Shown one piece after another: positions 46,629 to 55,161 of a stretch of DNA of 64,000 nucleotides. Both the position numbers and the translations under genes were made by a program. Each line of letters begins with the position of its first letter. Position 1 is the first letter of the stretch. The stretch is from the NCBI GenBank assembly GCA_965247075.1, contig CBDFGK010000002.1, forward strand, positions 1,426,001 through 1,490,000, written 5' to 3'. Below the pieces are notes generated by a model. That model worked only from the letters and a program-made list of their open reading frames with translations, was not told the origin of the DNA and did no database searches. Origin of the DNA: CBDFGK01 sp965247075 (GTDB lineage Bacteria > Pseudomonadota > Gammaproteobacteria > Pseudomonadales > Halieaceae).

Positions 46629-48878
46629 TCAGAATTGGTATGTGAGCTCGATACCGTAAGTCCGCGGCGGGGTCAGCCAATAGCTCTGGTGCGCCAGTGA
46701 ACTGGCACTGAAGTTGGTGCCAAAGTCGTAGTACACCTCATCGAAGATATTTTTCCCGAAGACCACGATCTGCAGGCCCAGCGCATCGTTGTAATAGGTC
46801 GCGCTCGCATCGACCAACTCATAGTCTTTCTGAGAGGCCCGGTTGAAGTCGTCGCTGAAGGTCTCATCGACATAGGTGTAGGCCACACGCATACCCAGGG
46901 CGAAATTCGCACCGAAGTCCATGGAGTAGGTCAACGCCATGTTATAGGTGGTCTCCGGTGCCAGAACAAAGTTTAGGTCACCGGCATCGATACCCGTCGC
47001 GTCTTCGGCTGACGTGAAGTCATCATATTCAGCATCGATGAGGCCAACCCCGGCCTGGAAGGTCAGGCTATCAGTAATAGCAGCTGTCGCTTCCAGCTCC
47101 AGCCCCCGGATGGTAGCACTGGCGGCATTCAGAATTTCCTGCCCACCGGCGGAATTCAGGGAAGTGCGTTGCAGATCGTCATAGTCATTGTTGAAGATCG
47201 CGGCGTTGAGACGCAGCTTGCCATCCAACAGCATGGATTTCACACCCAGTTCAAAGGCGTCCACCACCTCTTCATTGTAGGGCCCCGGTGTGCTGGTCGC
47301 GGTGGCGGGGTCGACCGCGAAACTTAAATCCGTAAAGCGCGCGTTGTAGCCGCCACTGCGGAAGCCACGGGTATAACTTGCATAGGTCATGATGTCGTCG
47401 GTGATGTACCAGTTCACGCCGGCCTTGGGTGCAAAGTTACTCCAGTTTTCCTTGTCGTCCAGGGCGGGTGTACAATCACTCAGGCTGGCGCTTGCTTCGA
47501 AGGGCGGAGTCCGTGTGGCGCAATTACCCACGGCATTCGGGTCGCCAATCACGCCGATTTTCGCTTTCTTTTCTTCCTGGGTGTAGCGTCCGCCCAGGAT
47601 AAAGGTCAGCGCGTCTGTCATCCGGTAGTCGACCTGGGCAAAAGCACCCTGGGTTGAATGCTCGATATTCGACACGCCCCTGCGGTCAACGGCATTGACC
47701 AGAAGACGGCGCTCCCCATAGGTATATTCCTGCTCGAAGAGATAGATGCCGGTGGTCAGAGTCAGCACCTCGCTCAGGTCGCCCGACCAGCGAACCTCCA
47801 GGCTCAATTGATCCTGCTCCATGAAAGTGCCGGCGGCAAATTCAAAGCGACTGTCGGAGTGACCGTCGATGTCCGAGTGCATCTCCTGATCCAGTTCCTG
47901 ATAGCCCAGTATGCTGGTCAGGCGGCCGTCCCATAGATCCCAGTTGGATTCGAGCGTGAGACTGCTCCACTCAAGGTCACTGAAACCTGTCTCGTCCAGA
48001 TTTGTAACCCTGTCGTCATAGGGATCCAGGACCTGCACACCATCAACCTCCCAGGCAATTGCACCCAGGCCGTCGGCTTCTATGCTGCCGTATTCGGCGA
48101 TCAAGGTCGTATCAAATGTCTCGCCGTTGTAGCTGACCGCCGGTCGCACCAGAAAGGTCTCTGAGGCGCCATGCTCACCACCCAGATTCAGATTGTCCCA
48201 GTAACCACCCCGATCTTTCCACAGGGCGGAAATTTTTCCGTCAAAATTATCGCTGAGAGGGCCACTTACCACTGCCGCCAGATCGGTTCGCTCGTAATTG
48301 CCGGCAGTCGCCCGAATTTTGCCCTCAAACTCATCGGTGGGGCGACTGCTGCGCATCGAAACCAGGCCGCCAGTGGAATTGCGACCAAACAGCGTACCCT
48401 GCGGTCCTCGCAATACCTCGATTGATTCCAGATCGAATAGGTCGGTGACCACACCGTAGATGGTTCCCAGAGAAACCCCGTCGATGACAACACCCACCGC
48501 CGGGTCAGCGGAGGGGATGCTCTGTCCCACCGTGCCCATGCCGCGTATTACAAAGTTTGCAACCCCCGGAAAGGTTGGAATTTCCGTCAGGCTGGCATTT
48601 GGCGTGGTAAGTCCGATATCCGTCAGGTTGGTTGCGAACATGGCGTCAACCTGGTCGCCTGAATAGGCGCTGATGGCAATCGGCACATCTTGAGCGGACT
48701 CAGCGGCGGCCTTTTTGGAAGCCGTTACCATAACTTCTTCCATTAGGACATTTGCCCTTTCTGCCGCCTGTACCGGCACCAGAGTCACTGCCGATACCGA
48801 TAGTGCAAGGAGGGACTTCAGCCACCGCGGCGAGGAGTCACTGCAAGAATCAAGCGAATTTCTATTGTCTATTTTCAT
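46629..48878 (-). CDS. TonB-dependent receptor, substrate unknown
   Basis: 749 residues. Signal peptide (SLLALSVSAVTLVPVQA), TonB box-like MEEVMVTASKK, plug with VIRGMGTVGQSIPSADPAVG and IEVLRGPQGTLFGRNSTGG, then a long barrel ending ...PPRTYGIELTYQF with terminal Phe. The plug pattern is common in the sphingomonad/Halieaceae-type receptor families. It stands alone between an acyl-CoA synthetase fragment and transposase scraps, so its neighbours give no clue to the ligand. Confidence 0.92.
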   Translation of the reverse strand: MKIDNRNSLDSCSDSSPRWLKSLLALSVSAVTLVPVQAAERANVLMEEVMVTASKKAAAESAQDVPIAISAYSGDQVDAMFATNLTDIGLTTPNASLTEIPTFPGVANFVIRGMGTVGQSIPSADPAVGVVIDGVSLGTIYGVVTDLFDLESIEVLRGPQGTLFGRNSTGGLVSMRSSRPTDEFEGKIRATAGNYERTDLAAVVSGPLSDNFDGKISALWKDRGGYWDNLNLGGEHGASETFLVRPAVSYNGETFDTTLIAEYGSIEADGLGAIAWEVDGVQVLDPYDDRVTNLDETGFSDLEWSSLTLESNWDLWDGRLTSILGYQELDQEMHSDIDGHSDSRFEFAAGTFMEQDQLSLEVRWSGDLSEVLTLTTGIYLFEQEYTYGERRLLVNAVDRRGVSNIEHSTQGAFAQVDYRMTDALTFILGGRYTQEEKKAKIGVIGDPNAVGNCATRTPPFEASASLSDCTPALDDKENWSNFAPKAGVNWYITDDIMTYASYTRGFRSGGYNARFTDLSFAVDPATATSTPGPYNEEVVDAFELGVKSMLLDGKLRLNAAIFNNDYDDLQRTSLNSAGGQEILNAASATIRGLELEATAAITDSLTFQAGVGLIDAEYDDFTSAEDATGIDAGDLNFVLAPETTYNMALTYSMDFGANFALGMRVAYTYVDETFSDDFNRASQKDYELVDASATYYNDALGLQIVVFGKNIFDEVYYDFGTNFSASSLAHQSYWLTPPRTYGIELTYQF

Positions 48879-48986
48879 GGTTAGGCTCTCTACCGGTGTA
48901 TTCAGCTTGGCGTCTGTCAGTCAAAGGTTATTGGTTATTGCGGCCTTGGCTGTATACCGGTTAGCACCAAAACTCTCCATCACCCA

Positions 48987-49330
48987 ATGGGTGCACAACT
49001 CAAGGCTTACGATCATTATATCTTACAAACCCGATACAACGAACGATTTACTCCCGTGCCCACCAGCAAGCGGGGATATAAGCCTGCCGGGTTCATTAAA
49101 ACCCTCATCCCGATGCAACATGAGGGCAGCTTTCATCTGGATGATATTCGCCACCTTCAGGATGATGAGGCTCTGCGTACCGTATTGGGTCTCAACAGAC
49201 TTCCCGGGGTGGAGACTGGCTGAGGCGAATGGGTAGCCGGCCGCACATCCAAGGTGCCTGAGTGAAGGTCAATAAAGCCCGGTTGCAGTCGGCTTTGCGC
49301 CGCAGCACGGTTTTTAACTACACATCTCTG
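48987..49330 (+). pseudogene. IS1380-like transposase remnant
   Basis: PTSKRGYKPAGFIKTLIPMQ, HEGSFHLDDIRHLQDDEAL and RTVLGLNRLPG match the start of an IS1380-type DDE transposase. A frameshift near 49210 moves the homology to DWLRRMGSRPHIQGA, a stop, and VNKARLQSALRRST. The catalytic part is absent. Confidence 0.7.
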
Positions 49331-49361
49331 TCATGCCCGCTGTGGCGGTCAGCAATAAGGC

Positions 49362-49586
49362 TTGAAAGAGGGATTCAGAGACCTCTGGAGCGTTGACAAA
49401 ACTCTATCTGGGGATTTGGGCGTGTATATTCTAAAGGAACAGCTTCAGGCCTTGTGGGAGTCAGAGACTGTCGAACTGGTGCAAGAGCGACTGGAAGCCT
49501 GGTGCCGGATGCGGACTCAATGTTCTATGTTGCGGCCTGATATTCACTCACAAGACCGGCGAAGAACCGCTAAAAACAAAGAATAA
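49362..49586 (+). pseudogene. ISL3-like transposase remnant
   Basis: 74 codons containing FRDLWSVDK and LGVYILKEQLQALWESETVE followed by ERLEAWCRMR. This is the LK-x2-L-x2-LW block found in the second half of ISL3 transposases. No catalytic Asp/Glu context or ends are left. It could derive from the same type of element as the one at 62.9-63.5 kb. Confidence 0.6.
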
Positions 49587-49773
49587 AATATTTTTAATAG
49601 TTGCGAGTATAGTCGCATTTTCTCTACGCCCGCTATCTCTGGGCGGAGGTTATCGCTGGCCAGCCACTGCAACGTTGTCATAGCCCTCAAGACACCCTAG
49701 ACAAGTGTTGTGGGTTGTCCGGCGGTTGAGGTTTGTGCGGAGCAGTTGAAAAAGCGGATGTTAATAAATTCGC

Positions 49774-49977
49774 TTAAATCATGCCCAACTCTTTCAAGAT
49801 TTTTTCCAGTTTTGGATAAATCTCTGGCGGACATGGGTGTTTTACTTTCCCCGAGCCACGGTTAGAAGCTCGACGCGTGGTTGCGTTGTGGTCTCGTTTT
49901 ATATGAGCAATCCAGCAAGTTTTAACAGTTCTGCCGTGTTGCTTTAAGTACGCGGCTTGTGCTTTGGCGTATGTCAT
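49774..49977 (-). CDS. Small basic hypothetical protein
   Basis: 67 residues beginning MTYAKAQAAYLKQHGRTVKT and continuing CWIAHIKRDHN, rich in Lys/Arg/His with a C-terminal helix (IYPKLEKILKELGMI). No membrane segment or recognised domain. It lies 30 bases after the lipoprotein gene on the same strand. The composition and the T-V-K-T-C-W-I-A-H pattern look like a real small protein, but no function is proposed. Confidence 0.5.
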   Translation of the reverse strand: MTYAKAQAAYLKQHGRTVKTCWIAHIKRDHNATTRRASNRGSGKVKHPCPPEIYPKLEKILKELGMI

Positions 49978-50007
49978 TGGGCACCTCCGAAATAATAGTG
50001 TGAGAAT

Positions 50008-50475
50008 TTATTTACGAAAACAGTAATGTAAGAATACATATGAAGATAGCGATGTTTCATCATCTTCCATTTCTGTAAAAAGCCAGTTACTCCAAAAATC
50101 ACGATACCCGACATATGCGCCATAAGAGTTTTTCCCATTGACTTCTCCGCAGACATAAATGCCTTCTCGCTCTTCTACTTCTCCAGTTTCTCTGTTTTTA
50201 GGATAGACTTTTGTGCGAAACACGCGTTCATTGCGAAACTTTGCACTCTCAGGGTCTTTGAATTCCTCTGTAACGCTATCCCTGACCATTTTGAGTATTT
50301 CCGCGTCTGCTTTTGTCCGTAAAGCAACAACACCGACGCTGGCAAGGTCGTCAATCATACTCAAATAATCGTCCACGCGCTTATTCAGTTGGCCGTCGTA
50401 CTTAAGCTCGGCACACGACTGGGCAAACAGCGAAACCATTGCCGCCATGGCGATAATTTTGAATACTTTTGTCAT
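50008..50475 (-). CDS. Hypothetical lipoprotein
   Basis: 155 residues from the ATG at 50475 (AGGAAG upstream). Signal with lipobox (MAAMVSLFAQSC), then a helical region (RVDDYLSMIDDLASVGVVAL) and a strand-rich part with VTEEFKDPESAKFRNERVF, ICGEVN-like YVCGEVNGKNSYGAYVGYRDF. The DPESAKFR...CGEVNGKNSYGAY pattern occurs in small secreted proteins of unknown role. It lies inside the DNA that separates glpU from glpV. Confidence 0.7.
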   Translation of the reverse strand: MTKVFKIIAMAAMVSLFAQSCAELKYDGQLNKRVDDYLSMIDDLASVGVVALRTKADAEILKMVRDSVTEEFKDPESAKFRNERVFRTKVYPKNRETGEVEEREGIYVCGEVNGKNSYGAYVGYRDFWSNWLFTEMEDDETSLSSYVFLHYCFRK

Positions 50476-50595
50476 CGTTTCGCTTCCTGGGGTTAGTAGC
50501 AAATGAAATGGGATTATACAAAAACGAGGCGATGCCTGGTAGAGCAAAAAAGCATGTTGTAAATACAAAATCACAACGCCCCAACAGTTGTTCAT

Positions 50596-50760
50596 TTAAA
50601 CCAAAAAAGTATCCGGCTTATACACGCCGAAATAGGTCGTCGGCAGCCAACTGTATGTGGCCTTCTGCGGGACGTTTTGCAGGTGGTTCAATTCCATGAG
50701 CGTATCCAGCAACGGCGAACCAAAATCCGGGGCCACCTGTCTATTGTTCGGGCTATATGA
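50596..50760 (-). other. Unrecognised open segment, possible gene end
   Basis: The reverse frame is open from the end of glpU to a TAA at 50598-50596 and contains VAPDFGSPLLDTLMELNHLQ followed by TYSWLPTTYFGVYKPDTFLV. It has no start of its own and no family was recognised. It reads like the C-terminus of a truncated gene brought to the glpU 3' side by rearrangement. Confidence 0.35.
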
Positions 50761-50778
50761 GATTGTGGATTGGCGGTA

Positions 50779-51075
50779 CTAACAATAGCGGAAAACCCAA
50801 ACGGCAAATGCCAGGCATACCGGCAGCGACCACCACAGGCTAAAACTGGACAGCCCCAGCCAGGCCAGGGCGATAAAGGCGCTGCCCAGCAACGAAATAA
50901 ACAGCCGATCACCGCGCGTAGTGGTCAATCCCAACACCCCTGTCCTGGGATTGCCGCCGGGGCTGAAATACTCCCAGATACCCATGCAGAGTATCAATCC
51001 ACCTATGGTAGAGAAAAACACCGCCGTAGGTGTAGTCCACGCCATCCATACCAGGTCGACAGCGGCAAAGTCCAT
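50779..51075 (-). CDS. glpU: DUF2160 membrane protein of the glycerol ABC operon
   Basis: 98 residues with about three membrane segments (VFFSTIGGLILCMGIWEYF, LFISLLGSAFIALAWLGL, WWSLPVCLAFAVWVF). DUF2160 proteins sit in the rhizobial glycerol transporter operon between glpQ and glpV. It starts five bases after the glpQ stop. Its C-terminal end is duplicated in the remnant at 35.8 kb. Confidence 0.85.
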   Translation of the reverse strand: MDFAAVDLVWMAWTTPTAVFFSTIGGLILCMGIWEYFSPGGNPRTGVLGLTTTRGDRLFISLLGSAFIALAWLGLSSFSLWWSLPVCLAFAVWVFRYC

Positions 51076-51080
51076 ACGCG

Positions 51081-51896
51081 CTACACCCGACCCAGGGCAA
51101 AGCCCTTGGCAATATAATGGCGTACGAAATAAATGACCAGCGCGCCGGGAATAATCGTCAATACACCGGCGGCAGTTAACACGCCCCAGTCCATCCCGGA
51201 AGCAGATACCGTGCGAGTCATAATGGCCGCAATCGGTTTTGCATCGGTGACTGTCAGGGTCCTGGCTATCAGTAGCTCCACCCAGGAAAACATAAAGCAA
51301 AAGAATGCCGCGACACCGATGCCGGAACGAATCAGAGGGGTAAATATCTTCACGAAAAATACCGGGAAAGAATAACCGTCGATGTAAGCCGTTTCATCGA
51401 TCTCGCGCGGCACACCCGACATAGAGCCCTCCAGAATCCACACCGCCAGGGGCACGTTGAACAGGCAGTGTGCCAGCGCCACGGCGATATGCGTGTCAAT
51501 CAGCCCAAAGGCGGAATACAACTGGAAGAAAGGTAAAACAAATACCGCCGGCGGCGCCATGCGGTTGGTCAGCAACCAGAAGAACAAATGCTTGTCGCCG
51601 AGAAAGCGATAGCGTGAAAACGCGTAGGCTGCCGGCAGTGCCACCGCCAGGGAAATCAGTGTATTGAGAACCACGTAGATTGACGAGTTGATATAACCCT
51701 TGTACCAACTGGGGTCCGTGAAAATTACCCGGTAGTTTTCCAGCGTGAAGTCCTCTGGCCACAGCGAGAAGGTGGACAGTATTTCCCGGTTGGTCTTGAA
51801 GCTCATCACCAGCAACCAGTACAGCGGCACCATCAGGAAGAAAATATAGAGCGTCGGCACCAGCCATCGGAAACGGGAGCGGAAAGTCGTACTCAT
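51081..51896 (-). CDS. glpQ: Glycerol-type ABC transporter permease GlpQ
   Basis: 271 residues, six membrane segments. The MalG/UgpE-type permease loop is seen as EIDETAYIDGYSFPVFFVKI near residue 180. Its start overlaps the glpP stop (ATGA). The last ~20 residues (YFVRHYIAKGFALGRV) are repeated in the remnant upstream of glpV. Confidence 0.88.
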   Translation of the reverse strand: MSTTFRSRFRWLVPTLYIFFLMVPLYWLLVMSFKTNREILSTFSLWPEDFTLENYRVIFTDPSWYKGYINSSIYVVLNTLISLAVALPAAYAFSRYRFLGDKHLFFWLLTNRMAPPAVFVLPFFQLYSAFGLIDTHIAVALAHCLFNVPLAVWILEGSMSGVPREIDETAYIDGYSFPVFFVKIFTPLIRSGIGVAAFFCFMFSWVELLIARTLTVTDAKPIAAIMTRTVSASGMDWGVLTAAGVLTIIPGALVIYFVRHYIAKGFALGRV

Positions 51897-52759
51897 GCGT
51901 TCTCCTCATCGGCTTTGGTCATCACCGTGTAGAACACCCAGGACAGCAGCAGGATAATCAGAAAGTAGACCAGCGACATGGCCGCCGCCGGCCCCAGGTC
52001 AAATTGGCCAATAGCCATCTGCACCAGGTCGATAGACAGGAAGGTGGTTGAGTTGCCCGGTCCGCCGCCGGTAAGCACGAAAGGTTCCGTGTAGATCATG
52101 AAGGAATCCATGAAACGCAGCAGCACCGCTATCAACAGCACCCGCTTCATACGCGGCAGTTGAATATAGCGAAACACCGCCCAGCGCGAGGCGCCATCGA
52201 TGCGGGCGGCCTGGTAATAGGCATCCGGTACCGCCACCAGGCCGGAATAGCACAGCAATACCACCAGGCTGGTCCAGTGCCAGACATCCATGGCAATTAT
52301 CGTGATCCAGGCCGCCGGCGGTGATTGGGCATAGTTGTAGTCGATACCCCACTGCGCCAGCGTGTGGCCCAGCAAGCCAATATCAACGCGACCAAATATC
52401 TGCCAGATGGTGCCAACCACATTCCAGGGGATTAACAGTGGCAGCGCCATCAGCACCAGGCAGATTGATACGCCAATACCCCGCGTGGGCATGGCCAGGG
52501 CAATGGCAATGCCCAGTGGAATTTCAATCGCCAGCACGATCCCCGAAAAAAGCAGGTTGCGCCCCAGCGCGTTGTGAAAACGCTCTGAATGCAGTACTTC
52601 CTCAAACCACTCAGTGCCAACCCAGAAAAACCGGTTGTTGGCAAAACTGTCTTGCAGTGAATAATTGACCACCGTCATCAGCGGAATCACCGCACTGAAT
52701 GCCACCAACACCAATACCGGTAACACCAACAGCCAGGCCTTGTTATTCCAGTTCTTCAC
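51893..52759 (-). CDS. glpP: Glycerol-type ABC transporter permease GlpP
   Basis: 288 residues with six membrane segments (MalF/UgpA type without large periplasmic loop). The cytoplasmic coupling loop is VPDAYYQAARIDGASRWAVF. The ATG lies in the stop of glpT. It pairs with GlpQ to form the membrane channel. Confidence 0.88.
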   Translation of the reverse strand: MKNWNNKAWLLVLPVLVLVAFSAVIPLMTVVNYSLQDSFANNRFFWVGTEWFEEVLHSERFHNALGRNLLFSGIVLAIEIPLGIAIALAMPTRGIGVSICLVLMALPLLIPWNVVGTIWQIFGRVDIGLLGHTLAQWGIDYNYAQSPPAAWITIIAMDVWHWTSLVVLLCYSGLVAVPDAYYQAARIDGASRWAVFRYIQLPRMKRVLLIAVLLRFMDSFMIYTEPFVLTGGGPGNSTTFLSIDLVQMAIGQFDLGPAAAMSLVYFLIILLLSWVFYTVMTKADEENA

Positions 52760-53835
52760 GGGCTGCTCACCAACACCGAATCGCTATAAATCTTCACCTG
52801 TCCGGGGTGCAACAGCATGGCGGGCGCTGTCGGTAGTGGTGCCCCCTCCGGCAACAGGGCTTGCACAACAAGGTCTTGCAGAGCCAGTTGCACAATCTTG
52901 TGGCGGCCCAGGTCATCGACACCAAGCAGGGCGACGGGAATTGCATGGTCAGTTGCTCCACACTCCACCAACTCGATGTACTCAGGCCGTATGCCCAGCT
53001 CCAGCTTGCCCGGCAGGGTCGGATAGGTCGCTGCCAGCGGAATTCGGTGCCCCGCTACGCCGGCACAATCTCCGTGCACCCGGCAGGGCAGCATGTTCAT
53101 ACCGGGGGCACCAATAAAGCTACCTACAAAGGTGTGTTGAGGCGCGTCGAACAATTGCTGCGGTGTGCCTACCTGCAGTACTTCACCAGCGCGCATCACC
53201 ACCACCTTGTCGGCGAAGGTAAGCGCTTCGGTCTGATCGTGGGTCACATAAATCATGGTGTGATTAAACTGCCGGTGCACCTTTTTCAGCTGCGCCCGCA
53301 ACTCCCATTTCAGCGCCGGATCAATAACCGTAAGTGGTTCGTCAAACAGTATGGCGTTGGCATCGGTGCGCACCAGGCCGCGCCCCAGCGAAACGATTTG
53401 TTTGAGCTCGGCACCCAGGCTGCCGGCTTTTTGCTGCGCCAGCGATGCAATACCCAGCATGTCCAGCACCTGTGCAACTCGCTGCTTGCTGTCAAACAGG
53501 GACATACCGCGATTGCGTAGGGGAAAGGCCAGGTTTTCGGCTACGGTCATGGTTTCGTAGACCACCGGAAACTGGAACACCTGGGCAATATTGCGCTGCC
53601 GGGCAGGCAGGGCGGTAACGTCGCGGCCCCCAAACAGCACCCGGCCATGGCTGGGTCGCAGCAAGCCGGAAATAATATTCAGCAAGGTGGTCTTGCCGCA
53701 GCCGGAGGGGCCCAGCAGCGCATACGCACCGCCATCCTCCCACTGGTAATGCATTGGCTTTAATGCATAGTCAGAATCCCCGCGCGGATTGGGGCCGTAG
53801 GCGTGGGCGATACCATCCAGGCTTATGCCGGCCAT
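52756..53835 (-). CDS. glpT: Glycerol-type ABC transporter ATPase GlpT
   Basis: 359 residues. Walker A GPSGCGKTT (about 37-45), then LGAELKQIVSLGRGLVR where the ABC signature should be: the usual LSGG is changed to LGAE, a degenerate signature. Walker B-like AILFDEPLTVID and the H-loop YVTHDQ follow, with a C-terminal TOBE-like domain. A degenerate signature beside a more standard partner (GlpS, LSGGQQQR) is compatible with an asymmetric ATPase heterodimer. Five bases follow the glpS stop. Confidence 0.88.
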   Translation of the reverse strand: MAGISLDGIAHAYGPNPRGDSDYALKPMHYQWEDGGAYALLGPSGCGKTTLLNIISGLLRPSHGRVLFGGRDVTALPARQRNIAQVFQFPVVYETMTVAENLAFPLRNRGMSLFDSKQRVAQVLDMLGIASLAQQKAGSLGAELKQIVSLGRGLVRTDANAILFDEPLTVIDPALKWELRAQLKKVHRQFNHTMIYVTHDQTEALTFADKVVVMRAGEVLQVGTPQQLFDAPQHTFVGSFIGAPGMNMLPCRVHGDCAGVAGHRIPLAATYPTLPGKLELGIRPEYIELVECGATDHAIPVALLGVDDLGRHKIVQLALQDLVVQALLPEGAPLPTAPAMLLHPGQVKIYSDSVLVSSP

Positions 53836-53840
53836 TGGCG

Positions 53841-54911
53841 CTAGTCCCCCGGCGCCAGGGCCAGTTGCCCGTCAGCATGAAAGTAATAGAATTTTTCTGG
53901 GTCCAGGTACAGGGCCAGACTCTCGTTGATAGCCGTCGTTTGGATTCCCGGCACCAGCACCACCCAGCTCTGGCCGGCGAAATCAACGTGAACAAAACTC
54001 TCCGAGCCGGATATTTCACTCACTGTCACCCTGCCGGTGACAAGCAGCCGATGGCTGGCACTGGCCTGCAAACTGATGTGATGCGGCCGGATACCAATGC
54101 TGTAACTGCCATCAGCCAACTCGGCAACCTGGCTGCCTGGCGTGAAGTGTTGATCAGCCAGGCTCAGCCGGGCGCCTGACTTTTGCACCGACAGGATATT
54201 GAGGGGTGGATCTGAAAAGGCTGCCGCGGCACGCAGATTTACCGGTCGCTGAAACACATCGATGGTAGGGCCGTGCTGAACAAGCCGCCCCTCGTGCAAC
54301 AGTGCCGTTTTTCCACCCAACTGCAGCGCTTCAAGCGGCTCGGTGGTGGCATACACCAGTATCGCGCCCTGTTCCGCAAACAGGCGCGACAACTCTGCTC
54401 GCAGTTCTTCACGCAACTTGTAATCCAGGTTCGCCAGCGGTTCATCCAGCAATACCAGCCGGGCGCGCTTGGCAAAGGCCCGGGCCAGGGCAACCCGCTG
54501 CTGTTGGCCACCGGACAACTGCTCGGGCGTTCGCGTTAACAGTTCGCCAATTTGCAGTGTCTGAGCGGCTTCCTGCACGCGTTGCTCAATCGCCCCCCTG
54601 TCCATTTTCGTAACCCGCAGGGGCGAGGCAATATTGTCGAATACCGTTACGCCGGGGTAGTTTATAAATTGCTGGTACACCATGGCGACATTGCGTTTTT
54701 GCACCGCCACCCCCAGTACCGACTTGCCGTCGAACAGCACATCACCGGCACTGGGTTTATCCAGCCCGGCCATTATTCGCATCAGCGAGGTCTTGCCGGA
54801 GAGCGTCGGACCCAACAGGATATTGATACCATCGTCAGCCAGGGACAGGCTGACATCGTCGATAGTGGTTTCACCATCGACAACATTGCTCACCTCAACC
54901 AGTTCCAGCAT
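53841..54911 (-). CDS. glpS: Glycerol-type ABC transporter ATPase GlpS
   Basis: About 356 residues from the ATG at 54911, which has AGGGAGGA upstream; a GTG at 54929 is the alternative. Walker A GPTLSGKTS, Q-loop region VAMVYQQFINYPG, signature LSGGQQQRVALARA and Walker B VLLDEPLANLD are present, but the H-loop His appears to be replaced (YATTEPLEA instead of VTHD). A C-terminal TOBE-like domain follows. First gene of glpS-T-P-Q-U. No glpK, glpD or glpF lies in the window. Confidence 0.87.
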   Translation of the reverse strand: MLELVEVSNVVDGETTIDDVSLSLADDGINILLGPTLSGKTSLMRIMAGLDKPSAGDVLFDGKSVLGVAVQKRNVAMVYQQFINYPGVTVFDNIASPLRVTKMDRGAIEQRVQEAAQTLQIGELLTRTPEQLSGGQQQRVALARAFAKRARLVLLDEPLANLDYKLREELRAELSRLFAEQGAILVYATTEPLEALQLGGKTALLHEGRLVQHGPTIDVFQRPVNLRAAAAFSDPPLNILSVQKSGARLSLADQHFTPGSQVAELADGSYSIGIRPHHISLQASASHRLLVTGRVTVSEISGSESFVHVDFAGQSWVVLVPGIQTTAINESLALYLDPEKFYYFHADGQLALAPGD

Positions 54912-55161
54912 CCGTCCTCCCTGCCCCACGGCACCTGTCGGACTGCCAGTTAATCTTATCGTCCGTTAAAATTCCAGCCTGACTGTGATATCAGCCGACA
55001 GTGACCTGGCCAGCGCGCACCAACCCGGCCAAACCCCGGCCGTTATATTCCCCGTATTCCCTGCATCCCGACCTACACCCACCTGCTCAATATTTGATCG
55101 ACTTAAGCGTCACAAATCACTATAGTACGGCACTTTTTTAAACACCATCAGGTATTGCCCC

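Noticed and set aside
49600..50770. Possible integron cassette array (small genes, short dyads)
   Set aside because: No attC-type R'' / L'' / L' / R' structure or integrase was found around the small genes.
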